Source: Streptomyces hyaluromycini (GTDB taxonomy: Bacteria > Actinomycetota > Actinomycetes > Streptomycetales > Streptomycetaceae). From it: 64,000 nucleotides of DNA. Both the position numbers and the translations under genes were made by a program. The notes beneath the pieces were generated by a model that saw nothing but the letters and a program-made list of their open reading frames with translations, was not told the origin of the DNA and searched no databases. Location: assembly GCF_002217755.1 (NCBI RefSeq), contig NZ_BCFL01000020.1, forward strand, positions 186,001 through 250,000. Reading direction: 5' to 3'. Shown piece by piece: positions 44,553 to 53,485 of this stretch. Within the stretch, counting starts at the first letter, position 1. Every line of letters begins with the position of its first letter.

Positions 44553-45278
44553 TCAGAGTCCGTGCTCCCGCAGCGGTCCGACGGTGAGCCCTCGCCGGTC
44601 ACAGGTGTCCAGGATGCGGGGCAGCGCGCCCAGGGCCGAGCGCCAGGCGCCCGGCGCCGAGGTGCAGTCGGAGTCGTGCAGCAGGATCGTGCCGCCGCCG
44701 TCCAGGTCCCGGGTGACCGTGCGGTGGACGGAGTCCGGGGTGGCGCGGGCGGTCCAGTCCTCGCCCCAGCAGGTCCACAGCACCGGGGTGAGACCGAGCC
44801 GTCGGGCGGCCACATGGGCCGCGGTGGACATCACTCCGTACGGCGGCCGGAACAGCCGGGGCGCCTGTCCGACGAGGTCGCCGACGGTGTCCCGGGCCCG
44901 GGCGAAGTCGTCGTGGGTGGCCCGGGGGCCGCGCAGCAGGAGCGGTCGGTGCAGCCAGCCGTGGATCCCTATCTCGTGACCGGCGGCCGCCATCTCACGG
45001 ACCAGGCCGGGCGAGCGGCGGGCCTGGCTGCCGAGCAGGAAGAAGGTGGCGCGGATGCCCCGCTCGTCCAGGGCCCGCAGGAAGAACGGAGTGGACAGCG
45101 GGTCCGGGCCGTCGTCGAAGGTGAGGGCGACATGGTCCGCCCGGCCCCGGCCGGCGAGCCGGGGCATGGCGCGGTTGCGCAGCGGGCCGAACGTGGAGAC
45201 CACGGGCGCCGCGTGCAGGGCGAGCGCCGGGAGGGTGGCGAGGGCGGCCGCGCGGACGAGGGGTGCGGTGGCGGTCAC
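44553..45278 (-). CDS. Polysaccharide deacetylase-family protein (NodB-like)
   Basis: 241 residues from GTG 45278, selected because the longer frame adds 94 residues of shadow sequence. A short N-terminal hydrophobic segment (AAALATLPALALHAAPV) may export or anchor it. The NodB motifs are HVALTFDDGPD (metal Asp), HEIGIHGWLHRP (two His), LFRPPYGV and TILLHDSD. It should remove acetyl groups from a cell-wall or extracellular glycan. It follows a glycosyltransferase gene by 61 bases on the same strand. Confidence 0.9.
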   Translation of the reverse strand: MTATAPLVRAAALATLPALALHAAPVVSTFGPLRNRAMPRLAGRGRADHVALTFDDGPDPLSTPFFLRALDERGIRATFFLLGSQARRSPGLVREMAAAGHEIGIHGWLHRPLLLRGPRATHDDFARARDTVGDLVGQAPRLFRPPYGVMSTAAHVAARRLGLTPVLWTCWGEDWTARATPDSVHRTVTRDLDGGGTILLHDSDCTSAPGAWRSALGALPRILDTCDRRGLTVGPLREHGL

Positions 45279-45339
45279 GAATGGGGATCTTCCGTCGGGC
45301 GGGCGGGGTGAGGGGCCGCACTTGAGCCGGGTGCGGGGG

Positions 45340-46800
45340 TCACGAGTGGTGGCCCTGCTGCTGCGGGGCGCCGGGGTGGACGTCGTCGTCGAGGTCCAGG
45401 GTGTGGCCGATGGCGTGGATGACACCCGGGCCGCTGCCGGTCGTGGCGACCGCGGTGCCGACCGCACCGGCCCAGACGACACAGGCCACGGCCATGCTGG
45501 CGGCCAGGCGCCGGACGGCCCTGCGGGGCCCGCGCGGTGCGGACGCGGTGCCGGGAGCACTTGCGGCCGGACCCGACGGGGGCGGCGGCCGGTCGAGTCC
45601 GCGCGCGATCGGCACCGGGCCGGTCGCGCGGCAGGCGCGCGCTATCTCGTCCGCGGGGCCCGCTCCGGCGGCGGCGAACAGGGCGCGGCCCGCCTCGCGT
45701 TGCAGCAGGCCGCGCGGGCCGTCGATCAGGTCGCCGAGTACGTCCTTGAGCTGGTCGGGGTCGCGGATCCAGGCGGCGACCCCGGCCTCGTCGAGCGCCG
45801 CCGCGTTGGTGAGCCCGTGGCCCGGAATGCAGCGGTAGCTGGCGACGGGCAGTCCGGCGGCGAAGGCCTCCAGCGAGGTGAGCCCGCCGGCGTTCTGCAC
45901 CAGCACGTCGGCCGCGTGCATCAGGCCCGGCATGTCGTCGACCCAGCCGTAGGCGTGCTCGATGCCGTCGGCGCGCAGCTGCTCTGCGAGGGCCTCGTTG
46001 CGGCCGCAGACGACGACCGGTACGGCCGCGCCGCAGTCGCGCAGTTCCAGGGCCACCTGCCGGACCGGGCCGACCCCCCAGGAGCCGGCGACCAGCAGCG
46101 CCAGCGGGGTGTCCGCGGGCAGCCCGAACCGGGCCCGGGCCGCCAGGCGCCGCTCGGCGTCGGCGGGACAGAAGCGCGGGTCCGCAACCGGCCCGCCCAC
46201 CCGGACGTCCCGGGCGCCCAGGGCGCGGGCCTGGGCGGCGGGCACGGCGTGGGCGGCGAGGTGCACGTCGACGCCCTCGGCCACCCACAGCGGGTGCACC
46301 GAGAAGTCGGTGAGATAGGTGAACACCGGTGCGTCGAGGCGCCCGCCGAGCCGCAGGCTGCCCAGGACTCGGCTGGCGCCGGGGTAGGTGGAGACGACGG
46401 CGCCGGTGTCGGCGGGGAGGGCGTCGAGCATGCGGTTCTCGGCGGTACGCAGCAGCGCGCGGGCCAGCGGGCCGCCGCCGCCGGCGCGTTCGGTGCTGGA
46501 GTAGACGCGCTGGTAGATCCAGGGCGCCCGGACGAGCATCCGGTGGTAGCCGTCGCGGACCGTCCGGCCGAGCCGGGCGGGCAGCAGGTCGAGCAGGTCG
46601 TACCGGTCGACCGTGACACCGGCCGCCGTCAGCCGGCGTTCCAGTTCGCGAGCGGCGCCGTCGTGGCCCGCGCCGATGCTCGCGGAGACGATCACGACGC
46701 GCTCGGCGGGCGTCGCGCGCCGGGACACCGGGACGGGACGGGGACGCAGAGCGGCGGCGGCCAGGGCGCGCAGATGCACCGTACTTCCGAGGTGGGGCAT
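45340..46800 (-). CDS. MGDG synthase/UgtP-type glycosyltransferase with C-terminal membrane tail
   Basis: 486 residues, ATG after GGAGGAACCC. The N-terminal domain opens VVIVSASIGAGHDGAARELERRL, with GAGHD as in processive diacylglycerol glucosyltransferases and MurG relatives. The C-terminal nucleotide-sugar domain has VQNAGGLTSLEAFAAGLPV. Past residue 430 lies an added transmembrane helix (SMAVACVVWAGAVGTAVA) and a His/Asp-rich tail with DLDDDVHPG and a terminal HHS. It is likely a glycolipid or wall-polymer glycosyltransferase at the membrane. BlaI-type boxes lie in its promoter. Confidence 0.87.
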   Translation of the reverse strand: MPHLGSTVHLRALAAAALRPRPVPVSRRATPAERVVIVSASIGAGHDGAARELERRLTAAGVTVDRYDLLDLLPARLGRTVRDGYHRMLVRAPWIYQRVYSSTERAGGGGPLARALLRTAENRMLDALPADTGAVVSTYPGASRVLGSLRLGGRLDAPVFTYLTDFSVHPLWVAEGVDVHLAAHAVPAAQARALGARDVRVGGPVADPRFCPADAERRLAARARFGLPADTPLALLVAGSWGVGPVRQVALELRDCGAAVPVVVCGRNEALAEQLRADGIEHAYGWVDDMPGLMHAADVLVQNAGGLTSLEAFAAGLPVASYRCIPGHGLTNAAALDEAGVAAWIRDPDQLKDVLGDLIDGPRGLLQREAGRALFAAAGAGPADEIARACRATGPVPIARGLDRPPPPSGPAASAPGTASAPRGPRRAVRRLAASMAVACVVWAGAVGTAVATTGSGPGVIHAIGHTLDLDDDVHPGAPQQQGHHS

Positions 46801-46851
46801 GGGTGGGTTCCTCCGCAGAGACTCCGCAGGTGGAGTGGAGCGGCGAAACTC

Positions 46852-46889
46852 TACAACATGTAGTAGGTAATCTCGTACAACTTGTAGTA
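46852..46889. promoter_or_regulatory. Two BlaI/MecI-type operator boxes
   Basis: TACAACATGTAGTA (46852-46865) and TACAACTTGTAGTA (46876-46889) are near-palindromic and match the BlaI/MecI pattern TAC-AC-GT-GTA. Their centres are 24 bp apart, between the glycosyltransferase and BlaI-type genes. They probably control the glycosyltransferase unit, and perhaps the regulator itself. Confidence 0.75.
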
Positions 46890-46929
46890 GACCGCTTTCG
46901 CGCAGCTCACGGCCGCCCGCCCCCGGCTC

Positions 46930-46943
46930 TACATGCAGTAGTA
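46930..46943. promoter_or_regulatory. Third, weaker BlaI-type box
   Basis: TACATGCAGTAGTA shares the TAC and GTAGTA half-sites with the two boxes upstream. It lies 50 bases before the BlaI-type start codon, suggesting autoregulation. Confidence 0.5.
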
Positions 46944-46993
46944 GCAGTCCCGGTAGGCTGTGACCTCGAATGCTGGTTGAAGGACGGTGAACG

Positions 46994-47407
46994 GTGCACG
47001 ACCGGAAGATCGACGAGACCGGCGAGGCAACCGGCCGACGGGCCCGCGGCGAGCTGGAGAGCGGTGTGCTGGCCGCCCTGTGGGCCGCTTCCGAGCCGCT
47101 GACCGCCCGGCAGGTGCAGGAGCGGCTGCCGGGAGACCTCGCCTACACGACGGTGCTGACGATCCTGTCCCGGCTGCACGACAAGGGCACGCTGGTACGG
47201 CACCGGGCGGGCCGCGGCTACGCGTACGCACCGGTGCGGGACGAGGCGTCCGACACCGCCCAGCGCATGCACACCCTGCTGGAGCGCGGTTCCGACCGGG
47301 AGGCCGTGCTCGCCCGGTTCGTCTCCGAGCTCTCCGAGGAGGACGAGCAGTTGCTGCAGCGCCTGCTCGGGGAACACGACGGCGGCCCCGCCGACGAAGG
47401 ACCGTGA
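46994..47407 (+). CDS. BlaI/MecI/CopY-family transcriptional repressor
   Basis: 137 residues from a GTG preceded by GAAGGACGG. The winged helix is at about residues 18-85: ELESGVLAALWAASEPLTARQVQERL, then YTTVLTILSRLHDKGTLVRHRAGRGYAY (given in parts), the family signature. A dimerisation helix follows (FVSELSEEDEQLLQRLL). These repressors are inactivated by proteolysis triggered by a partner M56 sensor protease, which is encoded five bases downstream. Boxes of BlaI type flank its promoter. Confidence 0.94.
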   Translation: MHDRKIDETGEATGRRARGELESGVLAALWAASEPLTARQVQERLPGDLAYTTVLTILSRLHDKGTLVRHRAGRGYAYAPVRDEASDTAQRMHTLLERGSDREAVLARFVSELSEEDEQLLQRLLGEHDGGPADEGP

Positions 47408-47411
47408 GCCG

Positions 47412-48422
47412 ATGACCGTCAGCGTCTACGTCCCCTTCCTGGTCACCGTGGTCCTCGCGGTGCTCGCGCCCCGGCTCGCCCGGCGGTTCGCACCGCACCC
47501 GGCGGCGTGGGCGCTGGCCGGCGGCGCGCTGGTGACGGCGCTCGGCTGGCTGGGCTCGCTTGCGCTGCTCGCGTTCACCGGTCTGGCACAGATCCCCGAG
47601 GTCGCGGAGGAGGGCCGCTGGTCGGTGACGGCGCTGCGCGCGGACGACCCCGTGTACCTCACCGTGTCCGCGGTCGCGACGGTCACCCTGCTCGCCTCCC
47701 TCACCGGCCTCGCGGTCGCCGCCGTACGGCAGGTACGGCACCTGCTCTGGGCGCGCCGGGAGTGCGCGCGGCTGCCCGGGGACCTGGAGCTGGCCGTGCT
47801 CGACGACGCCTCGCCGCACGCCTTCGCGCTCCCGGGGGCGCCGGGCCGGATCGTGGTCTCGCACGGGATGCTGCGCTGCCTCGGCGACGCCGAGCGGGAG
47901 GCGCTGCTCGCGCACGAGCGGGCCCATCTGCGCGGCCGCCACCATCTCTTCCAGACCGCCTGGCGGCTCACGGCGGCCGCCTGCCCGCTGCTGCGGCCGC
48001 TCGCGGAGACCGGCGGTTTCGTGCTGGAACGCTGGGCCGACGAGGAGGCCGCGGCACACCTCGGGGACCGCACGGTCGTGGCACGCGCGGTGGGCCGGGC
48101 GGCCCTCGCCTCGGCCAAGGCCCCGGCCCGGGCCTCGCTCGCGGCGACCGGGGGCGCGGTGCCGCAGCGGGTCCGGGCGCTGCTCGCCCCGCCGCCACCG
48201 CGCCGCGCGCTGCCGCTGGTCGCGGGCGCCGCGCTGCTGGCGGTGTCCTGCGCGAGCCTGGCCGAGGCCGCGTCCGACAGCGAGCACATGATCGAGGGCG
48301 CCCAGTTCGCCGCGTGCGTGACGGCCCTCAAGGACACGGGGGCTCCGATACCGCCGCCCGGACACGGCCCCTGCTGCCACCCGCCCGGCGACCACGACGG
48401 GCCGGGCCGGCACTCCCGCTGA
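47412..48422 (+). CDS. M56-family (BlaR1-like) membrane metalloprotease
   Basis: 336 residues. Membrane helices at about 5-20, 33-60 and 75-105 precede the cytoplasmic zinc site HERAH (LLAHERAHLRGRHH), with the conserved ERWADEEAAAHL ligand segment following. A last helix (LPLVAGAALLAVSCASLAEA) leads to a short outer tail rich in His, Cys and Pro (GPCCHPPGDHDG) instead of a penicillin-binding domain. It therefore probably senses something other than beta-lactam through the tail. It likely inactivates the BlaI-type partner. Confidence 0.9.
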   Translation: MTVSVYVPFLVTVVLAVLAPRLARRFAPHPAAWALAGGALVTALGWLGSLALLAFTGLAQIPEVAEEGRWSVTALRADDPVYLTVSAVATVTLLASLTGLAVAAVRQVRHLLWARRECARLPGDLELAVLDDASPHAFALPGAPGRIVVSHGMLRCLGDAEREALLAHERAHLRGRHHLFQTAWRLTAAACPLLRPLAETGGFVLERWADEEAAAHLGDRTVVARAVGRAALASAKAPARASLAATGGAVPQRVRALLAPPPPRRALPLVAGAALLAVSCASLAEAASDSEHMIEGAQFAACVTALKDTGAPIPPPGHGPCCHPPGDHDGPGRHSR

Positions 48423-48435
48423 CCGCCGCGGTACT

Positions 48436-48466
48436 TGACACCACGCTCGGAACGGGGGTTATCGTC
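48436..48466 (+). promoter_or_regulatory. Candidate housekeeping-type promoter
   Basis: TTGACA (48436-48441) is followed after 18-19 bases by TTATCG/TATCGT (48460-48466). It lies about 87 bases upstream of the alpha/beta hydrolase ATG in the 130-base gap after the M56 gene. Confidence 0.5.
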
Positions 48467-48552
48467 ACCCGACGATCGCCAGGATTCCTGATGGTCGACC
48501 GTCGCCCGGCAGGTGCCGCCCCGTGGCGCAGGCCCCTCCCGATCGGAGCCGT

Positions 48553-49491
48553 ATGTCCCTGCTGGCCCGCCCTTCGGCCGCCGCGCTCGCCGCGAAGACC
48601 TTGCAGCGCCTGACCGGGTTCGCGAGCCGGCGCCCGAGCGGTCCGGGCTCCGACGCCGCCTCGCATGCCCGGTTCCCCGAATTCCCCCGCACAGTACGGA
48701 CGTTGACCATCCCGACATCCGTCGCCTCGGCCCGCGCCACGGTGTACCTGCCGCCGGTCACGGCGCCCGCTCCCCCGGTGCACGTCAACTTCCACGGCGG
48801 CGGTTACGTCATGTCGCTCACCGAACTCGACGACCCGCTCTGCCGGTTCCTGGCCGCCGAGGCCGGGGTGGCCGTGGTCAACGTCGACTACGTCGTCGCC
48901 CCGCAGCATCCCTTCCCGGCTCCGCCGCGCCAGGCCTACGAGGTGGTCCGCTGGGTCGCCGAACACGCGGCCGAACAGGGCTGGGACGGCGCCCGTCTGA
49001 CCATCGGCGGGCAGAGCGCCGGCGGCGGACTCGCGGCGGCGGTGGCCCGGCAGGCGCTGGCCGAGGGCGGCCCCTCGATCGCCCTCCAGGTCCTCCACTA
49101 TCCCCCGCTGGACCTGGCGACGGACGCCGCGGACAAGCAGGCCGCCATCGCCAGGCCGATGCTGCGGCCCTGGATGGCCGACGTGTTCAACTCGGCGTAC
49201 GTCCCGGAGCCGAAGCGGCGTGCCGACCCGTTGGTCTCCCCCGCCCACCCGTCCGACACGGCCGACCTGACGGGCATCGCCCCGGCGCTGGTGATCACCG
49301 CCGAGTACGACCTGCTCCGGGCGGAGGGCGAGCGGTATGCCTCGCGGCTCGGGGCCGTGGGAGCACTGGTGGAACACCACGAGGTGGGCGGCGTGGACCA
49401 CGGGTACGACGGCAAGGACGACGTGAAGGCGCGGGAGGTCTATGCGCTCATCGCGCGTCATGTGCGGGCGGTTCAGGGCCAGGGCGCCTGA
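48553..49491 (+). CDS. HSL-type (hydrolase fold-3) esterase/lipase
   Basis: About 312 residues from the ATG at 48553. The oxyanion motif HGGGYV and nucleophile elbow IGGQSAGGGL identify the hormone-sensitive-lipase-like family. The acid is in TAEYDLLRAEGE and the His in GGVDHGYDG. It probably hydrolyses short-chain acyl esters. It has its own promoter and is followed by the interspersed repeat and its hairpin. Confidence 0.9.
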   Translation: MSLLARPSAAALAAKTLQRLTGFASRRPSGPGSDAASHARFPEFPRTVRTLTIPTSVASARATVYLPPVTAPAPPVHVNFHGGGYVMSLTELDDPLCRFLAAEAGVAVVNVDYVVAPQHPFPAPPRQAYEVVRWVAEHAAEQGWDGARLTIGGQSAGGGLAAAVARQALAEGGPSIALQVLHYPPLDLATDAADKQAAIARPMLRPWMADVFNSAYVPEPKRRADPLVSPAHPSDTADLTGIAPALVITAEYDLLRAEGERYASRLGAVGALVEHHEVGGVDHGYDGKDDVKAREVYALIARHVRAVQGQGA

Positions 49492-49595
49492 GAGCTCGGG
49501 ATGTGCTGCGAGTGGGCGACCGACCGTCGTCGGTGGCTGGTCGCGCCCACGCGGCGGTAGCCGCACATCAACTACAGCCCCGCGTCCCTAAATGA

Positions 49596-49673
49596 AAGGG
49601 GCGCTGCACGGGCGCCCCTTCAGGGGCGCGGGGAACTGCGCGACCGGCCACGACGGCGCCGCAGTCGGCAGAT
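49596..49673. repeat. Streptomyces interspersed repeat, copy 2, with terminator hairpin
   Basis: The hairpin AAGGGGCGC (49596-49604)/GCGCCCCTT (49612-49620) is followed by the conserved GGGGAACTGCGCGACC and GGCGCCGCAGTCGGCAGAT segments. It separates the convergent esterase and Ldh-type genes and probably serves both as terminator. Confidence 0.8.
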
Positions 49674-49695
49674 CGCGGCACTTCCAGCGGAGCGC

Positions 49696-50748
49696 CTAGC
49701 CTTCGAGGCGCGGCGCAGTTACGCCCAACCGGTCGGCATGCTCGGTGAGTTCGCGCCACACCTTCGGCGCGACCGGGATGCCCTTCGCGCCCCGCTCCTC
49801 GGCCACCGCCGCACTGCGCTCGCCCGGGTAGAACACCCCGTCCGCGCCGTCCGCGACCGGCAGCCCCTTCAGCGTGCCCAGGGTGTCGTCGACGCCCGCG
49901 GCGAAAGCCTCCGGGTCGCCGAAAGCGGCCGGGTCCACGGCGATGAGCAGGGCGTTCTGCCGGTGCTTGCGGTCGCCCGCGTGGAAGGCCGCGAAGATCG
50001 GCGCGCCGACCAGGACGCTGGTCAGGAGCTCGAAGGCGAGGGATATCCCGGAGCCCTTCGCGCCGCCCAGCGGCAGGGGCATGACCGCCCGTTCCGGGTC
50101 GGTCGTCGGGGTGCCGTCCGCCGTCGCGGCGGCCCCCTCCGGCAACGGCGTGCCGGCCGCCTTCGCCTGGCGGATCTTGCCGAGGGCGATGGTGGCGGTG
50201 GCCATGTCCAGCAGCAGCGGGGCGTGTTCGCGGGCCGGTACGGCGATGGCGAGGGGGCTGGTGGCGACGGCCGCGCCCTTGACACCGGTGTAGCCCATGT
50301 TGGGCATGCCGGCCACGAACCCGAGCCCGACCAGGCCCTGTTCGGCGATCCGGGACACGTAGTAGCCGATGGCGCCGGTGTGCACCGTGCGGCGCACGCC
50401 GACCGAGGCGATGCCGGTCTCGCGGGCCCGCCGTACCGCCTCGTCGGCGGCGGCGGTCAGGGCGACGGGACCGGGGGCGCGGTCGGCGTCGAGGACGGCG
50501 GCGGCCGGGGCCGTCGACTCGATCGTCATCTGCGGCTGTGCGTTGGCGACGCCCTTGGCGAGCAGGTCCAGGTAGGCGGGGACGCGTGCGGTGCCGTGCG
50601 AGTCGACGCCGCGCTGCGCGGCCCAGACGAACACGTCGGCGGTGGTCCGGGCGTGTTCGGCGCTCAGGCCGCCCTTCTCGAGGAGGGCGGCGGAGAAGGT
50701 GCGCAGGTCGTCGGCGGGCACCAGGATCTTGGTGGGGGTACTGGACAT
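49696..50748 (-). CDS. Ldh-family (malate/L-lactate/sulfolactate) NAD(P)-dependent 2-hydroxyacid oxidoreductase
   Basis: 350 residues, ATG 50748. Family motifs are GVDSHGTARVPAY (catalytic His), HTGAIGYYV, MATATIALGKIR, and LGGAKGSGISLAFELL. These enzymes form a fold distinct from classical lactate dehydrogenase and oxidise 2-hydroxyacids such as malate, ureidoglycolate or sulfolactate. It is last in a unit that also encodes a TPP-dependent 2-oxoacid decarboxylase, a logical next step. The gap to the preceding gene is 21 bases. Confidence 0.9.
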   Translation of the reverse strand: MSSTPTKILVPADDLRTFSAALLEKGGLSAEHARTTADVFVWAAQRGVDSHGTARVPAYLDLLAKGVANAQPQMTIESTAPAAAVLDADRAPGPVALTAAADEAVRRARETGIASVGVRRTVHTGAIGYYVSRIAEQGLVGLGFVAGMPNMGYTGVKGAAVATSPLAIAVPAREHAPLLLDMATATIALGKIRQAKAAGTPLPEGAAATADGTPTTDPERAVMPLPLGGAKGSGISLAFELLTSVLVGAPIFAAFHAGDRKHRQNALLIAVDPAAFGDPEAFAAGVDDTLGTLKGLPVADGADGVFYPGERSAAVAEERGAKGIPVAPKVWRELTEHADRLGVTAPRLEG

Positions 50749-50769
50749 GGTTGCGGTGTGTCTCCTGGG

Positions 50770-52470
50770 CTAGCGGGTGACTAGGACGTCCACGACGGCG
50801 GTCGTACCCTCGGCCACGGCCTTGAGGGCGCGTTCCAGCGCCGGCGCGAGCGCCTCCGACGTGTCGACGGTCTCGGTGTGCATGCCGAACGGCTCGGCGA
50901 ACGCGGCGAGCCGGGGCAGCCGGTGCAGATCGGTGCCGAGCCATTCGCCGGTCTCGGCGGCCGCGCCGTCGGGGTAGAAGCGGCGGTGGTTGAGGTTCAT
51001 CGACTTGTAGACACGGTTGTTGAACACCACGATCAGCAGCGGCAGTTCGTACGCGTTCGAGGCGTCGTACGAGGGGATCACCGGGTTGTAGGTGAAGGCG
51101 CCGTCGCCGATGGTGAGGACCACCGGCCGTTCCTTCGCGGCGAGTTTGACGCCGAGGGCGACCGCGATGCCCTGGCCGAGTCCGCCCTGGACGTAGAAGT
51201 AGGAGTCCGGGTCGGCGGTCCGCAGATGGCGCTTGACGACCCGGCTGTGGGTGATGGTCTCGTCCACGACGATGGCGTCCTGCCCGTGCAGCAGGGTGCG
51301 CAGGGTGGCAGCCACCAGCACCGGGTCGACGCCCTTGGCCTCGGCCGCCTTCGCCTCCGCCGCCGCGATCGCGGACTGCTCGGCGGCGTGCCGTTCCTCC
51401 TGCGCCGCCCTGCGCACCTCGACCGCCCGCTCGTCGAGGTCCTTGGCCCGCTTGGTCAGCTGGCGCAGCGTGTTGGCGACGTTGCCCTCCAAGTAGGTGT
51501 CGGCGAACAGCACTTGGTAGACGACGTGCGGGCGCTGCGGGACCTCGTCGATGACGACGATCTTCGCCTTGGAAGGGCGGCGGGAGGGCGGGTAGAAGGG
51601 CGCCCGGCAGTTGACCAGGAGGATCAGGTCCGCCTCGTCCATCCAGGGCCCGATGTCGCTGCCCGCGTGCAGCGGGTGGGTGCGCGGGAAGTTGCCGCAG
51701 ACCGCCGAGTCCGGCTCCACGACCGGGATGTTCCAGGCCTCGGCGAAGGCGACCAGGGCCTCGAAGCCGCCCGCCTCGCGCCCCGCCGTCTCGGTGACGA
51801 TCACGGGGTTGGCCGCCTCCCGGATCAGCTGGGCGACCGGATCGACCTCCTCCGGCGAACTGTGCGTCGAACCCGGCGGCACGACGGGCTTGGCCTCGCG
51901 GCCGTCCCACTCCTCCAGGAGGATCTCCAGGGGGATGTTCAAGTACGCCGGTCCGGCCGGGGCCCGCCGGGCCAGTTCCGCCGCCCGGGTGATCATGACC
52001 GGCAGCGTGTGCACGCTGGCGGCCTCGGTCGACCACTTGGTGAACGGCTGGGCGATGCCGTGCGGGCCGCCCACGATCGACAGGTTGCGGTACCACTGGC
52101 CGCCCGGGTCGTGGCCGGGGGCGTCGCCGTACGTCGTCGACTCCGAGGAGGCGACCACCATCGGCACGCCGGCCAGCAGCGCGCCGTGCACGGCCATCGA
52201 GCCCTGGAGCAGGCCCGGCGCCGCGTGCAGCAGCACGCCCTGCGGGCGGCGCTCGACCAGCCCGTACCCGGTCGCCATGCCGACGGCGACCGTCTCGTGG
52301 GTCAGGTCGAGGTACCGCGGAGCGGGCTCGCCGTCGCGGTGGCGGCGGGCCAGCGCCTCCCACACCGGGGCCCATTCGGACCCCGAGGAGCAGAAGACGT
52401 AGTCGGCGCCCGCCGCGTTGAAGGCGGAGACGACGGCGTCGCCGCCGTCGGTCCGTGGGTTGTTGGTCAT
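50770..52470 (-). CDS. Thiamine-diphosphate enzyme, 2-oxoacid decarboxylase/acetolactate-synthase family
   Basis: 566 residues. The N-terminal Pyr domain has the activating Glu in LDLTHETVAVGMA. The central domain follows, and the C-terminal PP domain has the TPP motif GDGAFTYNPVIPSYDASNA ending in VVFNN. It resembles benzoylformate or sulfopyruvate decarboxylase-type proteins rather than the anabolic acetolactate synthase. A charged helical stretch with repeated AAEAKAAEAK-like sequence (about residues 340-375) replaces the usual interdomain link. With the Ldh and aldehyde dehydrogenase genes it suggests hydroxyacid to oxoacid to aldehyde to acid. Confidence 0.88.
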   Translation of the reverse strand: MTNNPRTDGGDAVVSAFNAAGADYVFCSSGSEWAPVWEALARRHRDGEPAPRYLDLTHETVAVGMATGYGLVERRPQGVLLHAAPGLLQGSMAVHGALLAGVPMVVASSESTTYGDAPGHDPGGQWYRNLSIVGGPHGIAQPFTKWSTEAASVHTLPVMITRAAELARRAPAGPAYLNIPLEILLEEWDGREAKPVVPPGSTHSSPEEVDPVAQLIREAANPVIVTETAGREAGGFEALVAFAEAWNIPVVEPDSAVCGNFPRTHPLHAGSDIGPWMDEADLILLVNCRAPFYPPSRRPSKAKIVVIDEVPQRPHVVYQVLFADTYLEGNVANTLRQLTKRAKDLDERAVEVRRAAQEERHAAEQSAIAAAEAKAAEAKGVDPVLVAATLRTLLHGQDAIVVDETITHSRVVKRHLRTADPDSYFYVQGGLGQGIAVALGVKLAAKERPVVLTIGDGAFTYNPVIPSYDASNAYELPLLIVVFNNRVYKSMNLNHRRFYPDGAAAETGEWLGTDLHRLPRLAAFAEPFGMHTETVDTSEALAPALERALKAVAEGTTAVVDVLVTR

Positions 52471-52483
52471 CGCCCGTGTTTCC

Positions 52484-53344
52484 TCAGCCCTCGATCGGCC
52501 AGTTCAGGACCTCGGAGATACCGCGGCCCATGATCCATTCAAGCTCCTCGGCCGTGAAGTCCCAGTGCTTGGTGAACTGCTCGATCGTGTCGGTGTAGGT
52601 GATGCCGTGGCCGAGCAGCCGGGTGATGTCGGTGCCGTAGAAGCAGCGCTGCGGGCCCATCTTGTCGACCATCTCGCGCACGTACTTCTGGATGTTGTTG
52701 TTCGGGAAGGGCTGCGTGGAGTAGCCCGGCAGCGCCGACACCTTGACGTAGATGTTCGGGTGGACGTGCAGGTCGGCGGTCTCCGAGACCCAGTAGCCGA
52801 TCGCGTCGTCGACGCAGCGGGCCATGATGCCCATGTGGTCGATGATGATCTTCAGCTCGGGGTGCTTGGCGGCGATCTCGCCCAGCTCGCGCTTCCAGAT
52901 CGGGGCGTGGACCATGGTCGGGATGCGCAGGTCCTCGGCGATCGGCCAGTACCAGTCGTTGGTGCCGTCGATCATCCAGTTGCGGTCCTGCGGCCGGTGG
53001 AAGGTGAGCCGGGTGCCCTTCACGTGCGGGTTCTGCGCGAAGTCCTTGAGCATGGCCTTGCCCTCTTCGGGCTTGTTCTGCGGGATGCGGGCCATGATGC
53101 CGAACCGGTCCGGGTGGGCCTCGCAGGCCTCCAGGGCGTAGTCGATGCGGTCGCCCTCCCAGGACGGCGGCAGGATCAGCGCCCGGTTCACGCCGGCCTC
53201 GTCCATCAGCTCCAGGGCCTCCTCGTAGGAGAAGGGGTCCTCGCGGTGGCCGTTGAGCCGGATCCGCTCCCGGGCGCCGGGCACCCAGGGGCGGTCCGGG
53301 GTCTCTTCCTTCCAGATGTGGATCTGCGTGTCGACGACGAACAT
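52484..53344 (-). CDS. Amidohydrolase-family (TIM-barrel) hydrolase
   Basis: 286 residues. The opening VVDTQIHIWKEE matches the family-2 N-terminus, where one of the two HxH histidines is Gln, as in a common actinobacterial branch. Later ligands are visible in MVHAPIWK, IIDHMGIM and FYGTDITRL. Relatives hydrolyse lactones or decarboxylate aromatic acids. The gene lies 13 bases before the TPP enzyme and leads the distal unit. Confidence 0.87.
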   Translation of the reverse strand: MFVVDTQIHIWKEETPDRPWVPGARERIRLNGHREDPFSYEEALELMDEAGVNRALILPPSWEGDRIDYALEACEAHPDRFGIMARIPQNKPEEGKAMLKDFAQNPHVKGTRLTFHRPQDRNWMIDGTNDWYWPIAEDLRIPTMVHAPIWKRELGEIAAKHPELKIIIDHMGIMARCVDDAIGYWVSETADLHVHPNIYVKVSALPGYSTQPFPNNNIQKYVREMVDKMGPQRCFYGTDITRLLGHGITYTDTIEQFTKHWDFTAEELEWIMGRGISEVLNWPIEG

Positions 53345-53485
53345 GGCGCGAACTCTTTCTCTCGAACGAAGGCTTGGGGTGGTACGGAAGGAACGCTAGG
53401 CAAACCGCGGGCTCTTGCGGAGATCCCGGAGCGCAAGCTGTTGTTGCACGGAAGTGCGCTGTTCGCGGGGCATATGGCCGCCGCT

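Noticed and set aside
49568..52375. 935-residue open frame on the minus strand
   Set aside because: Shifted-frame shadow of the Ldh-type and TPP-enzyme genes, Arg/Gly/Pro-rich, with no motif.
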